From Carnegiea gigantea (lineage: Eukaryota; Streptophyta; Magnoliopsida; Caryophyllales; Cactaceae): a stretch of 64,000 bases of DNA. Every line of letters starts with the position of its first letter. The first letter of the stretch is position 1. The notes under the pieces are model-generated. The model was not told the DNA's origin, did no database searches, and saw only the letters and a program-made list of their open reading frames with translations. Shown in pieces: positions 47,842 to 57,955 of the stretch. Both the position numbers and the translations under genes were made by a program. The DNA is taken from assembly GCA_029747015.1 (NCBI GenBank), contig JAKOGI010000005.1, positions 1,106,191-1,170,190 on the forward strand. Reading direction: 5' to 3'.

Positions 47842-47922
47842 GCCCGTCTAGCTCAGTTGGTAGAGCGCAGCTGCACAAGGCTCATAACCTTGTGGTCGTC
47901 GGTTCGAGCCCCACGGTGGGTG
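47842..47922 (+). pseudogene. tRNA-Lys-derived gene, unit 1, with CAT anticodon
   Basis: 81 nt. Eight extra bases lie before the anticodon stem (GCGCAGCTGCACAAGG against the usual GCGCAAGG). The loop is CTCATAA, so the anticodon reads CAU (Met) instead of CUU. The T-stem has a mismatch (GTCGG). Probably non-functional. Confidence 0.7.
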
Positions 47923-48150
47923 CGACTTGCATTTTTTAATCCCCTCCATATGGCCCCCTTCTTATAACATTGTGACTAATATATTATACTGTATCAAGTA
48001 ATAACACTCTAGAACCTCCTAATTTATAACAATTTATATTATATTTTTATCTTTTAGTTTAAAATTTCGAATCCCCAAACGTAAAAGTAAATTGGCAAAT
48101 GATACGTAGATAAGCTAAACATCAAGAGCCGGATTATGTTTTCCGTTTTG

Positions 48151-48222
48151 GGGTCCATAGCTCAGTGGTAGAGCATTTGACTGCAGATCAAGAGGTCATC
48201 GGTTTGAACCCGGTTGGGCCCT
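48151..48222 (+). tRNA. tRNA-Cys(GCA), unit 2
   Basis: All stems can pair. The B box reads GGTTTGAACCC (C to T at the usually invariant C56). Confidence 0.85.
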
Positions 48223-48238
48223 TTGGCAAGCTGTTATT

Positions 48239-48310
48239 GCCCGTCTAGCTCAGTCGGTAAAGCACAAGGCTCTTAACCTTGTGGTCGTGGGTTCGAGCCC
48301 CAGGTGGGTG
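48239..48310 (+). tRNA. tRNA-Lys(CUU), unit 2, one-base deletion
   Basis: Anticodon CTT is intact. D-stem reads AAGC, and one base is missing where the T-stem meets the acceptor (CCCCAGGTGGGT). Function doubtful. Confidence 0.7.
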
Positions 48311-48735
48311 CTGCTTGCCTTTTTAAACCGCCCTATAACTGTTAGTGTTGCTAAACAGGTCATGTTCGTGTCATTATCAAATTTAAATAAGTTGAAAACC
48401 ATTCGACTTGCAACTAGGTAGTTTTTTGAATAGATTAGAATACTTCGACCTATACCCATTTAGCCTTTAAATGGATTGAATCCAACCTATTTACTTGTTC
48501 AAGATAAACGGGTTAACTATTTTGTTTTTATTCATTTATTCGTTTAACATTTGCAAGTTGCGACTAATATACATTATATCAAGTAATGACACTCTGGAAC
48601 CTCCTAATTTATAACAATTCACATTCTCTTTTTATCTTTTAGTTTAAAATTCCGAATCTCCAAATGTAAAAGTAAATTGGCAAATGACATGTAGAGAAGT
48701 TAAACATCAAGAGTTGGATTAGGCTTGACGTTGTG

Positions 48736-48807
48736 GGGTCCATAGCTCATCCGTAGAGCATTTGACTACAGATCAAGAGGTCAGTGATGCGAACCCGGTT
48801 GGGCCTT
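48736..48807 (+). pseudogene. tRNA-Cys-derived, unit 3, ACA anticodon
   Basis: The loop reads CTACAGA instead of CTGCAGA. The D loop is CATCCGTA and the T arm is scrambled (AGTGATGCGAACC). Confidence 0.75.
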
Positions 48808-48823
48808 TTGACAGGCTGTTATT

Positions 48824-48896
48824 GCCCGTCTAGCTCAGTCGATAGAGCGCAAGGCTCTTAACCTTGTGGTCGTGGGTTCGAGCCCGACGGTGGGCG
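48824..48896 (+). tRNA. tRNA-Lys(CUU), unit 3
   Basis: 73 nt, anticodon CTT, one T-stem mismatch (CCCGAC), followed by a T6 stretch. Confidence 0.85.
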
Positions 48897-49531
48897 CTTC
48901 TTGCATTTTTTAATCTCCCCTATGACTTACTACGCTGTTCAAATTCACTCTAATCCAATAGTAAAGAAAATTAAGTTAGTGTCGCTAAATTGATCAGGTT
49001 CGTGTTATTTTGAAATTTAAATGAGTTGAAAATCATTCGGCTCGGATCTAGGTAGCTTTTTGAACAAAGCCTATACTATAAACCTCATAGCACATACTCT
49101 CATAATACTCATCAGCAAATAAATATCAAAAAATAGAATATATGATAAATATACCTTGAAAAATATATATAAATAAAATATGAGAGCAAGTACTCTCGGG
49201 TATACCTAATAGTTTACCCTTTTTGAAAGGGTTAGAAAACATCATCCTACATCCATTTAATGTTTAAACGATTGAATCTAAATCTATTTACCTGTTCAAG
49301 TTAAACGGGTTAACTCATTTGTCTTTATTCATTTATTCGTTTAACATTTGCAAGTTGCGACTGATATATATTGTATCATATAATAACACTTTAGAACCTC
49401 CCAATTTATAACAATTCACATTCTATTTTTATCCTTTAGTTTAAAATTCTGAATCCCAAACATAAAAGTAAATTGGCAAATGATTAGTAGATAAGCTAAA
49501 CATCAAGAGCTGGATTATGTTTGTCGTCTTG

Positions 49532-49603
49532 GGGCCCATAGCTCAGTGGTAGAGCATTTGATTGCAGATGAAGAGGTCACTGGTTCAAACCCGGTTGGGC
49601 CCT
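49532..49603 (+). tRNA. tRNA-Cys(GCA), unit 4
   Basis: The acceptor stem is fully Watson-Crick (GGGCCCA/TGGGCCC). An anticodon-stem mismatch (TGAAG) and TTCAAAC in the T loop weaken it. Confidence 0.75.
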
Positions 49604-49619
49604 TTGGCACGCTCTTATT

Positions 49620-49680
49620 GCCCGTCTAGCTTAGTCAATAGAGCGCAAGGTTCTTAACCTTTCGAGACCCACGGTGGGTG
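49620..49680 (+). pseudogene. tRNA-Lys, unit 4, internal deletion
   Basis: 61 nt. The variable loop and 5' T-stem (TGTGGTCGTGGG region) are missing; only TTCGAGACCCACGG follows the anticodon arm. Confidence 0.85.
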
Positions 49681-50124
49681 CTGCTTGCATTTTTTAATCT
49701 CCCCTATAACTTACAACATTGTTCAAATTCACTTTAATCCAATATTAAAGAAAATTAAGTTTGTGTTATTTTGAAATTTAAATAAGTTGAGAATCATTCG
49801 GCTCAGATCTAACTAGCTTTTTGAAAGGGTTAGGAAACATCATCCTATACCCATTTAATTTTTAAACGATTGAATCTAATCTATTTACCTGTTTAAGTTA
49901 AAAGGGTTAACTCATTTATCTTTATTCATTTATTCGTTTAACATTTGCAAGTTGCGACTGATATATACTGTATCAAGTAATAACACTAACCTCCTCATTT
50001 CTAACAATTCACATTTTATTTTTATCTTTTAGTTTAAAATTCCGAATCTCAAACGTAAAAGTAAATTGGCAAATGATACGTAGATAAGCTAAACATCAAG
50101 AACAGGATTATATTTGCCGTCTTG

Positions 50125-50197
50125 GGGTCCACAGCTCAGTGGTAAAGCATTTGACTACAGATCAAGAGGTCAACCAGTTTGAGCTCGGTTGGGCCCT
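50125..50197 (+). pseudogene. tRNA-Cys-derived, unit 5, ACA anticodon
   Basis: 73 nt, one extra base in the T arm (CAACCAGTTTGAGCTCGG) and anticodon ACA. Confidence 0.75.
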
Positions 50198-50213
50198 TTG
50201 GCAAGCTGTTATT

Positions 50214-50286
50214 GCCCGTCTAGCTCAGTCGGTAGAGCGCAAGGCTCTTAACCTTGTGGTCGTGGGTTCGAACCCCACGGTGGGCG
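50214..50286 (+). tRNA. tRNA-Lys(CUU), unit 5
   Basis: All stems pair, anticodon CTT, T loop TTCGAAC, T6 stretch downstream. Among the best Lys copies. Confidence 0.93.
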
Positions 50287-50751
50287 CTGCTTGCATTTTT
50301 TAATCTATAGCTCACAACATTTTCAAATTCACTCTAATCCAGTATTAAAGAAAATTAAGTTTATGCCGCCTAAATTGGTCAGATTCGTGTTACTTTGAAA
50401 TTTAATAAAGTTGAAAATCATTCGGCTCGGATCTAAGTAGCTTTTTGAAAGGGTTAGAAAACGTCATCCTACATCCATTTAATTTTTAAATGATTGAATG
50501 TAATCTATTTACCTGTTCAAGTTAAACGGGTTAACTCATTTGTCTTTATTCATTTATTCGTTTAACATCTGCAAGTTGCAACTGATATATACTGTATCAT
50601 ATGATAACAATCTAGAACCACCTCATTTATAGCAATTCACAATCTATTGTTATCTTTTAGTTTAAAATTTCAAATCCCAAAAATAAAAGTAAATTGGCAA
50701 ATGATACGTAGATAAGCTGAACATCAAGAGCTGGATTATGTTTGCTGTCTT

Positions 50752-50823
50752 GGGTCCATAGCTCAGTGGTAGAGCATTTGACTGCAGATCAAGAGGTCAC
50801 CGGTTTGAACCTGGTTGGGCCCC
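50752..50823 (+). tRNA. tRNA-Cys(GCA), unit 6 (type A)
   Basis: Stems pair with one G-U in the T stem. The B box is GGTTTGAACCT and the discriminator base is C. Confidence 0.78.
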
Positions 50824-50839
50824 TTGGCAAGATGTTAAT

Positions 50840-50912
50840 GCCCGTCTAGCTCAGACGGTAGAGCGCAAGGGTCTTAATCTTGTGGTCATGGGTTCGAGCC
50901 CCACGGTGGACG
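50840..50912 (+). tRNA. tRNA-Lys(CUU), unit 6 (type A)
   Basis: Anticodon CTT. The type-A 3' end GGTGGACG leaves a C-A mismatch in the acceptor stem, and the anticodon stem is weakened (TCTTG). Confidence 0.72.
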
Positions 50913-51372
50913 CTGCTTGCATTTTTCAATCTCCCATATAACTTACAACATTGTTCAAATTCACTCTAATCCAATATTGAAGGAAATTAAGTTAGTGTCG
51001 CCGAACTGGTCAGGTTCGTGTTATTTTGAAATTTTAATAAGTTAAAAATCATTCGGCTCGGATGTAAGTAGCTTTTTGAAAGGGTTAGAAAACATCATCC
51101 TGCATACATTTAATTTTTAAACGATTGAATCTAATCTATTTACCAATTCAAGTCAGACGGATTAACTCATTTGTCTTTATTCATTTATTCGTTTAACATT
51201 TGCAAGTTGCGATTGTTATATACCGTATCAAGTAATAACGCCCTAGAACCTCCTCGTTTATAACAATTCACAATCTATTTTTATCTTTTAATTTAAAATT
51301 CCGAATCCCAAACGTAAAAGTAAGTTGTCAAATGATACGCAGATCAAGACCTGGATTATATTTGCCGTCTTG

Positions 51373-51444
51373 GAGTCCATAGCTCAGTGGTAGAGCATTT
51401 GACTGCAGATCAAGAGGTCACCAGTTTGAACCCGGTTGGGTCCT
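51373..51444 (+). tRNA. tRNA-Cys(GCA), unit 7 (type B)
   Basis: Acceptor GAGTCCA/TGGGTCC has a mismatch and a wobble pair. The rest is close to consensus. Confidence 0.75.
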
Positions 51445-51460
51445 TTGTCAAGGTGTTATT

Positions 51461-51533
51461 GCCCGTCTAGCTCAGTTGGTAAAGCACGAGGCTCTTAACC
51501 TTGTGGTCGTGGGTTCGAGCCCCACGGTGGGTG
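51461..51533 (+). tRNA. tRNA-Lys(CUU), unit 7 (type B)
   Basis: Near consensus. D-stem AAGC and 3' GGTGGGTG give wobble or weak pairs. T-run downstream. Confidence 0.83.
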
Positions 51534-51572
51534 CTGCTTGCATTTTTTTAATCTATAACTCACAGCATTGTT

Positions 51573-51815
51573 TAGGGCAGTCAAACGGGTCGAATTGGGT
51601 CGACCCATTTAATAAACAGGTTAATTTCATGCTGGTCTTGAAAATAGCTTAGATTTGCTCAAAATTGAAAAAAATAAGTTTTCACACTAAACAGTCAAAC
51701 CGTGTTGACTTCGGATCGAAATCGCTTTGGTTCGGGTCGGGTTCATATTTCTCTCAGTAAATTGGGGTCGAGTTCGGGTCGGGTTATCGTGTCGGGTCAG
51801 ACTTTGACATCCCTA
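51573..51815. mobile_element. hAT-type MITE, 243 bp, inserted in the unit 7-8 spacer
   Basis: Ends TAGGGCAGTCAAACGGGT and (reverse complement) TAGGGATGTCAAAGTCTG. The 8-bp flanks RCATTGTT (51565-51572 and 51816-51823) match the single ACATTGTT found at this spacer site in other units, so the insertion boundaries are exact. No coding capacity. It carries GGTCGGGT repeats. Confidence 0.88.
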
Positions 51816-52250
51816 ACATTGTTCAAATTCACTCTAATCCAATATTAAAGAAAATTAAGTTTGTGTCGCTAAACTGGTCAGGTTCGTGTTATTTTGAAAT
51901 TTAAATAAGTTGAAAATCGTTCGACTCGGATCTAAGTAGCTTTTCGAAAGGGTTAGAAAATGTCATCCTACATCAATTTAATTTTTAAACGATTGAATGT
52001 AATCTATTTACCTGTTCAAGTTAAACGGGTTAACTCATTTGTGTTTATTCATTTATTCGTTTAGCATTTGCAAGTTGCGACTGACATATACTGTATCATA
52101 TAATAACAATCTAGAACCTCCTCATTTATAACAATTCACAATCTATTTTCATCATTTAGTTTAAAATTTTGAATCCCAAAAATAAAAATAAATTGGCGAA
52201 TGATATGCAGATAAGCTGAACATCAAGAGCTGGATTATGTTTGTCGTCTT

Positions 52251-52322
52251 GGGTCCATAGCTCAGTGGTAGAGCTTTTGACTGCAGGTCAAGAGGTCACC
52301 GATTTGAACCCGATTGGGCCCT
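52251..52322 (+). tRNA. tRNA-Cys(GCA), unit 8 (type A)
   Basis: Anticodon GCA. The T arm ACCGATTTGAACCCGAT has two broken pairs and a changed B box. Probably weak or dead. Confidence 0.65.
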
Positions 52323-52338
52323 TTGGCAAGATGTTATT

Positions 52339-52411
52339 GCCCGTCTAGCTCAGACGGTAGAGCGCAAGGCCCTTAACCTTGTGGTCGTGGGTTCGACCCC
52401 CATGGTGGACG
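52339..52411 (+). tRNA. tRNA-Lys(CUU), unit 8 (type A)
   Basis: Loop CCCTTAA keeps CTT. The type-A GGTGGACG end, TTCGACC and CCCAT weaken T and acceptor stems. Confidence 0.65.
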
Positions 52412-52879
52412 CTGCTTGCATTTTTTAATCTCCTATATAACTTACAACATTGTTCAAATTCACCCTAATCCAATATTGAAGAAAATTAAGTTAGTATCGC
52501 TGAACTGGTCAGGTTCGTGTTATTTTGAAATTTTAATAAGTTAAAAATCTTTCGGGTCGGATCTAAGTAGCTTTTTGAAAGGGCTAGAAAACATCATCCT
52601 GCATCCATTTAATTTTTGAACGGTTGAATCTAATCTACCAGTTCAAGTTAAACAGGTGTTACTCATTTGCCTTTATTCATTTATTCGTTTAACATTTGCA
52701 AGTTGCGACTGTGATATACCGTACCAAGTAATAACCCTCTAGAACCTCCTCGTTTATGACAATTCACAATCTATTTTTATCTTTTACTTTAAAATTCCAA
52801 ATCCCAAACGTAAAAGTAAATTAGGAAATGAAACGTAGATAAGCTAAACACCAAGAGCTGGATTATGTTCGCTGCCTTG

Positions 52880-52951
52880 GGGTCCATAGCTCAGTGGTAG
52901 AGCATTTGACTGCAGATCAAGAGGTCACAGGTTCGAACCCGGTTGGGCCCT
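52880..52951 (+). tRNA. tRNA-Cys(GCA), unit 9 (type B)
   Basis: Consensus except one T-stem mismatch (ACAGG). Box B GGTTCGAACCC is intact. Confidence 0.88.
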
Positions 52952-52967
52952 TTGACAAGATGTTATT

Positions 52968-53040
52968 GCCCGTCTAGCTCAGTTTGTAGAGCGCAAGGCT
53001 CTTAACCTTGTGGTCGTGGGTTTGAGCCCCACGGTGGGAG
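52968..53040 (+). tRNA. tRNA-Lys(CUU), unit 9 (type B)
   Basis: Anticodon CTT. D loop TTTGTA, T loop TTTGAGC, and the last acceptor pair lost (GGTGGGAG). Confidence 0.78.
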
Positions 53041-53508
53041 CTGCTTGCATTTTTTAATCTCCTCTATAACACACAACATTGTTCAAATTCACTCCAATCC
53101 AATATTAAACAGAATTAAGTTTGTGTCGGCTAAACTGGTCAGGTTCATGCTACTTTGAAATTTAATAAAGTTGAAAATCATTCGGCTCGGATCTAAGTAG
53201 CTTTTCGAAAGGGTTAGAAAACGTCATCCTACATCCATTTAATTTTTAAACGATTGAATGTAATCTATTTACCTGTTCAAGTTAAACGGGTTAACTCATT
53301 TGTCTTTATTCATTTATTCGTTCAACATTTGCAAGTTGCACCTGATATATACTGTATCGTATAATAACAATCTAGAACCTCCTCATTTATAACAATTCGC
53401 AATCTATTTTTATCATTTAGTTTAAAATTTTGAATCCCAAAAAAAGTAAATTGGCAAATGATTCGCAGATAAGCTGAACATTAAGAGCTGGATTATGTTT
53501 GCCGTCTT

Positions 53509-53580
53509 GGGTCCATAGCTCAGTGGTAGAGCGTTTGACTGCAGATCAACAGGTCACCGATTTGAAACCGATTGGGCCCT
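53509..53580 (+). tRNA. tRNA-Cys(GCA), unit 10 (type A)
   Basis: Anticodon GCA. Anticodon stem TCAAC and T arm GATTTGAAACC are degraded. Confidence 0.6.
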
Positions 53581-53596
53581 TGGGCAAGATGTTATT

Positions 53597-53669
53597 CCCC
53601 ATCTAGCTTAGATGGTAGAGCGCAAGGCTCTTAACCTTGTGGTCGTGGGTTCGAGCCCCACGATGGACG
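53597..53669 (+). tRNA. tRNA-Lys(CUU), unit 10 (type A)
   Basis: Anticodon and T arm are intact. The acceptor is CCCCATC at the 5' side and GATGGAC at the 3' side, so end pairs are lost. Confidence 0.65.
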
Positions 53670-54137
53670 CTGCTTGCATTTTTTAATCTCCCATATAACT
53701 TACAACATTGTTCAAATTCACCGTAATCCAATATTGAAAAAAATTAAGTTAGTGTCGCTGAACTGGTCAGGTTCGTGTTATTTGAAATTTTAATAAGTTA
53801 AAATCATTCGGCTCGGATCTAAGTAGCTTTTTGAAAGGGCTAGAAAACATCATCCTACATGCATTTAATTTTTGAACGGTTGAGTGTAATCTATTTACTA
53901 GTTCAAGTTAAACAGGTTAACACGTTTGCCTTTATTCATTTATTCGTTTAACATTTGCAAGTTGCGACTGTGATATACCGTATCAAGTAATAACGCTCTA
54001 GAACCTCCTTGTTTATAACAATTCACAATCTGTTTTTATCATTTAGTTTAAAATTTTGAATCCCAAAAATAAAAGTAAATTGGCAAATGGTAGGCAGATA
54101 AGCTGAACATCAAGAGCTGGATTATGTTTGCCGTCTT

Positions 54138-54209
54138 GGGTCCATAGCTCAGTGGTAGAGCGTTTGACTGCAAATCAAGAGGTCACCGATTTGCACCCGA
54201 TTGGGCCCT
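54138..54209 (+). tRNA. tRNA-Cys(GCA), unit 11 (type A)
   Basis: Loop CTGCAAA. T arm GATTTGCACCCGAT is broken and box B is damaged. Confidence 0.6.
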
Positions 54210-54225
54210 TTGGCAAGTTGTTATT

Positions 54226-54298
54226 GCCCGTCTAGCTCGGACGGTAGAGCGCAAGGCTCTTAACCTTGTGGTTGTGGGTTCAAGCCCCACGGTGGACG
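54226..54298 (+). tRNA. tRNA-Lys(CUU), unit 11 (type A)
   Basis: Anticodon CTT, T loop TTCAAGC, type-A GGTGGACG end. Confidence 0.68.
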
Positions 54299-54767
54299 CT
54301 GCTTGCATTTTTTAATCTCCCATATAACTTACAACATTGTTCAAATTCACCTTAATCCAATATTGAAGAAAATTAAGTTAGTGTCGCCGAACTGGTCAGG
54401 TTCGTGTTATTTTGAAATTTTAATAAGTTAAAAATTATTCGCCTTGGATCTAAGTAGCTTTTTGAAAGGGCTAGAAAACATCATCCTGCATCCATTTAAT
54501 TTTTGAACGGTTGAATCTAATCTATTTACTAGTTCAAGTTAAACGGGTTAACACATTTGTCTTCATTCATTTTCATTTAACATTTGCAAGTTGTGACTAA
54601 TATATACCGTATCAAGTAATAAAGCTCTAGAACCTCCTCGTTTATAATAATTCACAATCTATTTTTATCTTTTACTTTAAAATTCCGAATCCCAAACGTA
54701 AAAGTAAATTGGCAATTGAAATGTAGAAAAGCTAAACATCAAGAGCTGGATTATATTTGCTATCTTG

Positions 54768-54839
54768 GGGTCCATAGCTCAGTGGTAGAGCATTTAACTG
54801 CAGATCAAGAAGTCATCGGTTCGAACCCGGTTGGGCCCT
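54768..54839 (+). tRNA. tRNA-Cys(GCA), unit 12 (type B)
   Basis: One anticodon-stem mismatch (TTTAA) and AAGTC in the variable loop. T arm and box B are good. Confidence 0.78.
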
Positions 54840-54855
54840 TAGGCAAGCTGTTATT

Positions 54856-54869
54856 GCCCGTCTAGCTCA
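54856..54869 (+). pseudogene. tRNA-Lys, unit 12, first 14 bases only
   Basis: GCCCGTCTAGCTCA joins directly to spacer sequence ATATTAAAGAGAATTAAG. The rest of the tRNA and its terminator are deleted, which explains the 499-bp length of this unit. Confidence 0.9.
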
Positions 54870-55266
54870 ATATTAAAGAGAATTAAGTTTGTGTCGCCTA
54901 AACTGGTCAGGTTCGTGCTACTTTGAAATTTAATAAAGTTGAAAATCATTCGGCTCGGATCTAAGTAGCTTTTCGAAAGGGTTAGAAAACGTCATCCTAC
55001 ATCCATTTAATTTTTAAACGATTGAATGTAATCTATTTGCCTGTTCAAGTTAAACGGGTTAACTCATTTGTCTTTATTCATTTATTCGTTTAACATTTGC
55101 AAGTTGTGACTGATATATACTGTATCATATAATAACAATCTAGAACCTCCTCATTTATAACAATTCACAGTCTATTTTTATCATTTAGTTTAAAATTTCG
55201 AATCCCAAAAATAAAAGTAAATTGGCAAATGATGAACATCAAGAGCCGGATTATGTTTGCCGTCTT

Positions 55267-55338
55267 GGGTCCATAGCCCAATGGTAGAGCGTTTGACTGC
55301 AGATCAAGAGGTCACCGATTTGACCCCAGTTGGGCCCT
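55267..55338 (+). tRNA. tRNA-Cys(GCA), unit 13 (type A)
   Basis: Anticodon GCA. D arm GCCCAATGG and T arm GATTTGACCCCAGT are changed. Confidence 0.6.
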
Positions 55339-55354
55339 TTAGCAAGATGTTATT

Positions 55355-55427
55355 GCCGGTCCAGCTCAGACGGTAGAGTGCAAGGCTCTTAACCTTGTGG
55401 TCGTGGGTTCGAGCCCCATGGTGGACT
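55355..55427 (+). tRNA. tRNA-Lys(CUU), unit 13 (type A)
   Basis: Anticodon CTT. Acceptor GCCGGTC/GGTGGAC has mismatches; D-stem has GAGT. Confidence 0.62.
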
Positions 55428-55898
55428 CTGCTTACATTTTTTAATCTCCCATATAACTTACAACATTGTTCAAATTCACCCTAATCCAATATTGAAGAAA
55501 ATTAAGTTAGTGTCGCTGAACTGGTCAGGTTCGTGTTATTTTGAAATTTTAATAAGTTAAAAATCATTCGGCTCGGATGTAAGTAGCTTTTTGAAAGGGC
55601 TAGAAAACATCATCCTGCATCCATTTAATTTTTGAACGGTTGAATCTAATATATTTACCAGTTCAAGTTAAAAAGGTTAACTCATTTGTCTTTATTCATT
55701 TATTCGTTTAACATTTGCAAGTTGCGACTGTTATATACCATATTAAGTAATAACACTCTAGAACCTCCTCGTTTATGACAATTCACAATCTATTTTTATC
55801 TTTTAATTTAAAATTCCGAATCCCAAACGTAAAGGTAAATTGGCAAATGAAACGTAGACAAGCTAAACATCAAGAGTTGGATTATATTCACTGTCTTG

Positions 55899-55970
55899 GG
55901 GGCCATAGCTCAGTGGTAGAGCATTTGACTGCAGATCAAGAGGTCACCGGTTCAAACCCGATTGGGCCCC
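55899..55970 (+). tRNA. tRNA-Cys(GCA), unit 14 (type B)
   Basis: Acceptor GGGGCCA gives one mismatch. T arm ACCGGTTCAAACCCGAT is partly weakened. Confidence 0.7.
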
Positions 55971-55987
55971 TTTGACAAGTTGTAATT

Positions 55988-56059
55988 GCCCATCTAGCTC
56001 AGTTGGTAGAGCGCAAGGCTCTTAACCTTTGGTCGTGGGTTTGAGCCCCACGGTGGGCG
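55988..56059 (+). tRNA. tRNA-Lys(CUU), unit 14 (type B), one-base deletion
   Basis: One G is missing after the anticodon stem (CCTTTGGTC). T loop is TTTGAGC; 3' end GGTGGGCG. Confidence 0.68.
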
Positions 56060-56529
56060 CTGCTTGCATTTTTAATCTCTCCCCTATAACATACTACATT
56101 GTTCAAATTCACTCTAGTCCAATATTAAGGAAAATTACTTTTGTGTCGCTAAATTGATCAGATTCGTGTTATTTTGAAATTCAAATAAGTTGAAAATAAT
56201 TCGGCTCGGATCTAAGTAGCGTTTCGAAAGGGTTAGAAAACCTCATCCCACATCCATTTAATTTTTAAACGATTCAATGTAATTTATTTACGTGTTCAAG
56301 TTAAACGGGTTAACTCAGTTGTGTTTATTCATTTATTCGTTTAACATTTGCAAGTTGCGACTGATATATACTGTATCATATAATAACAATCTAGAACCTC
56401 CTCATTTATAACAATTCACAATCTATTTTTATCTTTTAGTTTAAAATTCTAATCCCAAACGTAAAAGTAAATTGGCAAATGATATGCAGATAAGCTGAAC
56501 ATCAAGAGCTGGATTATGTTTGCCGTCTT

Positions 56530-56601
56530 GGGTCCACAGCTCAGTGTTAGAGCATTTGACTGTAGATCAAGAGGTCACCGATTCGAACCCGGTTGGGCCC
56601 T
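56530..56601 (+). tRNA. tRNA-Cys-derived, unit 15, GTA anticodon
   Basis: The loop reads CTGTAGA, so the anticodon is GUA (Tyr) on a Cys-type body. The T arm is CCGATTCGAACCCGG and the D loop reads GTGTTA. Probably a pseudogene or a mischarging risk. Confidence 0.6.
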
Positions 56602-56617
56602 TTGGCAAGATTTCATT

Positions 56618-56690
56618 GCCCGTCTAGCTCAGACCGTAGAGCGAGAGGCTCTTGGCCTTGTGGTCGTGGGTTCGAGCCCCACGGTGGATG
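56618..56690 (+). tRNA. tRNA-Lys(CUU), unit 15 (type A)
   Basis: Loop CTCTTGG keeps CTT. Anticodon stem GAGAGG/CCTTG is poorly paired; 3' end GGTGGATG. Confidence 0.58.
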
Positions 56691-57153
56691 CTGCTTGCAT
56701 TTTTTAATCTCCCATATAACTTATAACATTGTTCAAATTCACTCTAATCCAATATTGAAGAAAATTAAGTTAGTGTCGCGGAACTAGTCAGGTTCGTGTT
56801 ATTTTGAAATTTTAATAAGTTAAAAATCATTCGGCTCGGATCTAAGTAGCTTTTTGAAAGGGCTAGAAAACATCATCCTGCATCCATTTAATTTTTGAAC
56901 GGTTGAATCTAATCTATTTACCAGTTCAAGTTAAATGGGTTAACTCATTTGTTTTTATTCATTTATTCGTTTAACATTTGCAAGTTGCGACTGTTATATC
57001 AAGTAATAACACTCTAGAACCTCCTCGTTTATGAGAATTCACAATCTATTTTTATCTTTTACTTTAAAATCCAAATCCCAAACGTAAAAGTAAATTGGCA
57101 AATGAAACGTAGATAAGCTAAACATCAAGAGCTGGATTATGTTCGCTGTCTTG

Positions 57154-57225
57154 GGGTCCATAGCTCAGTGGTAGAGCATTTGACTGCAGATCAAGAGGTC
57201 ACCGGTTCGATCCTGGTTGGGCCCT
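57154..57225 (+). tRNA. tRNA-Cys(GCA), unit 16 (type B)
   Basis: All stems pair; T loop TTCGATC and one G-U. Looks usable. Confidence 0.87.
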
Positions 57226-57241
57226 TTGACAAGCTGTTATT

Positions 57242-57314
57242 GCCCGTCTAGCTCCGTCGGTAGAGCGCAAGGCTCTTAACCTTGTGGTCGTGGGTTCGAG
57301 CCCCATGGTGGACG
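57242..57314 (+). tRNA. tRNA-Lys(CUU), unit 16 (mixed A/B)
   Basis: Type-B-like body, GCTCCGTCGG in the D arm, but a type-A 3' end (GGTGGACG). Suggests exchange between unit types. Confidence 0.72.
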
Positions 57315-57784
57315 TTGCTTGCATTTTTTAATCTCCCACATAACTTACAACGTTGTTCAAATTCACTCTAATCCAATATTAAAGAAAATTAAGTTAGTGT
57401 CGCTGAACTGGTCAGGTTCGTGTTTTTTTGAAATTTTAATAAGTTAACAATCATTCGGCTTGAATCAGAGTAGCTTTTGGAAGGGGTTAGAAAACATCAT
57501 CCTGCATCCATTTAATTTTTGAACGGTTGAATCTAATCTATTTACCAGTTCAAGTTAAACAGGTTAACGGATTTGTCTTTATTCATTTATTCGTTTAGCA
57601 TTTGCAAGTTGCGACTGATATTTACTGTATCATATAATAACAATCTAGAACCTCCTCATTTATAACAATTCACAATGTATTTTTATCTTTTAGTTTAAAA
57701 TTTTGAATCCAAAACATAAAAGTAAATTGGCAAATGATACGCAGATAAGCTGAACAGCAAGAACTTGATTATGTTTGCCGTCTT

Positions 57785-57856
57785 GGGTCCATAGCTCTGT
57801 GGTAGAGCATTTGACTGCAGATCAAGAGGTCATCGATTTGAACCCGGTTGGGCCCT
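57785..57856 (+). tRNA. tRNA-Cys(GCA), unit 17 (type A)
   Basis: D arm GCTCTGTGG, T arm ATCGATTTGAACCCGGT with one mismatch, anticodon GCA. Confidence 0.7.
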
Positions 57857-57872
57857 TCGGCAAGATGCTGTT

Positions 57873-57955
57873 GCCCGCTCAGACGGTGGCGCGCAAGGCG
57901 GTGGCGCGCAAGGCTCTTAACCTTGTGGTCGTGAGTTTGAGCCCCACGGTGGACG
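57873..57955 (+). pseudogene. tRNA-Lys, unit 17, deletion plus 15-bp duplication
   Basis: TCTAG is deleted after GCCCG. The segment GCGGTGGCGCGCAAG is tandemly repeated before the anticodon arm. The anticodon CTT is kept. Confidence 0.85.
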
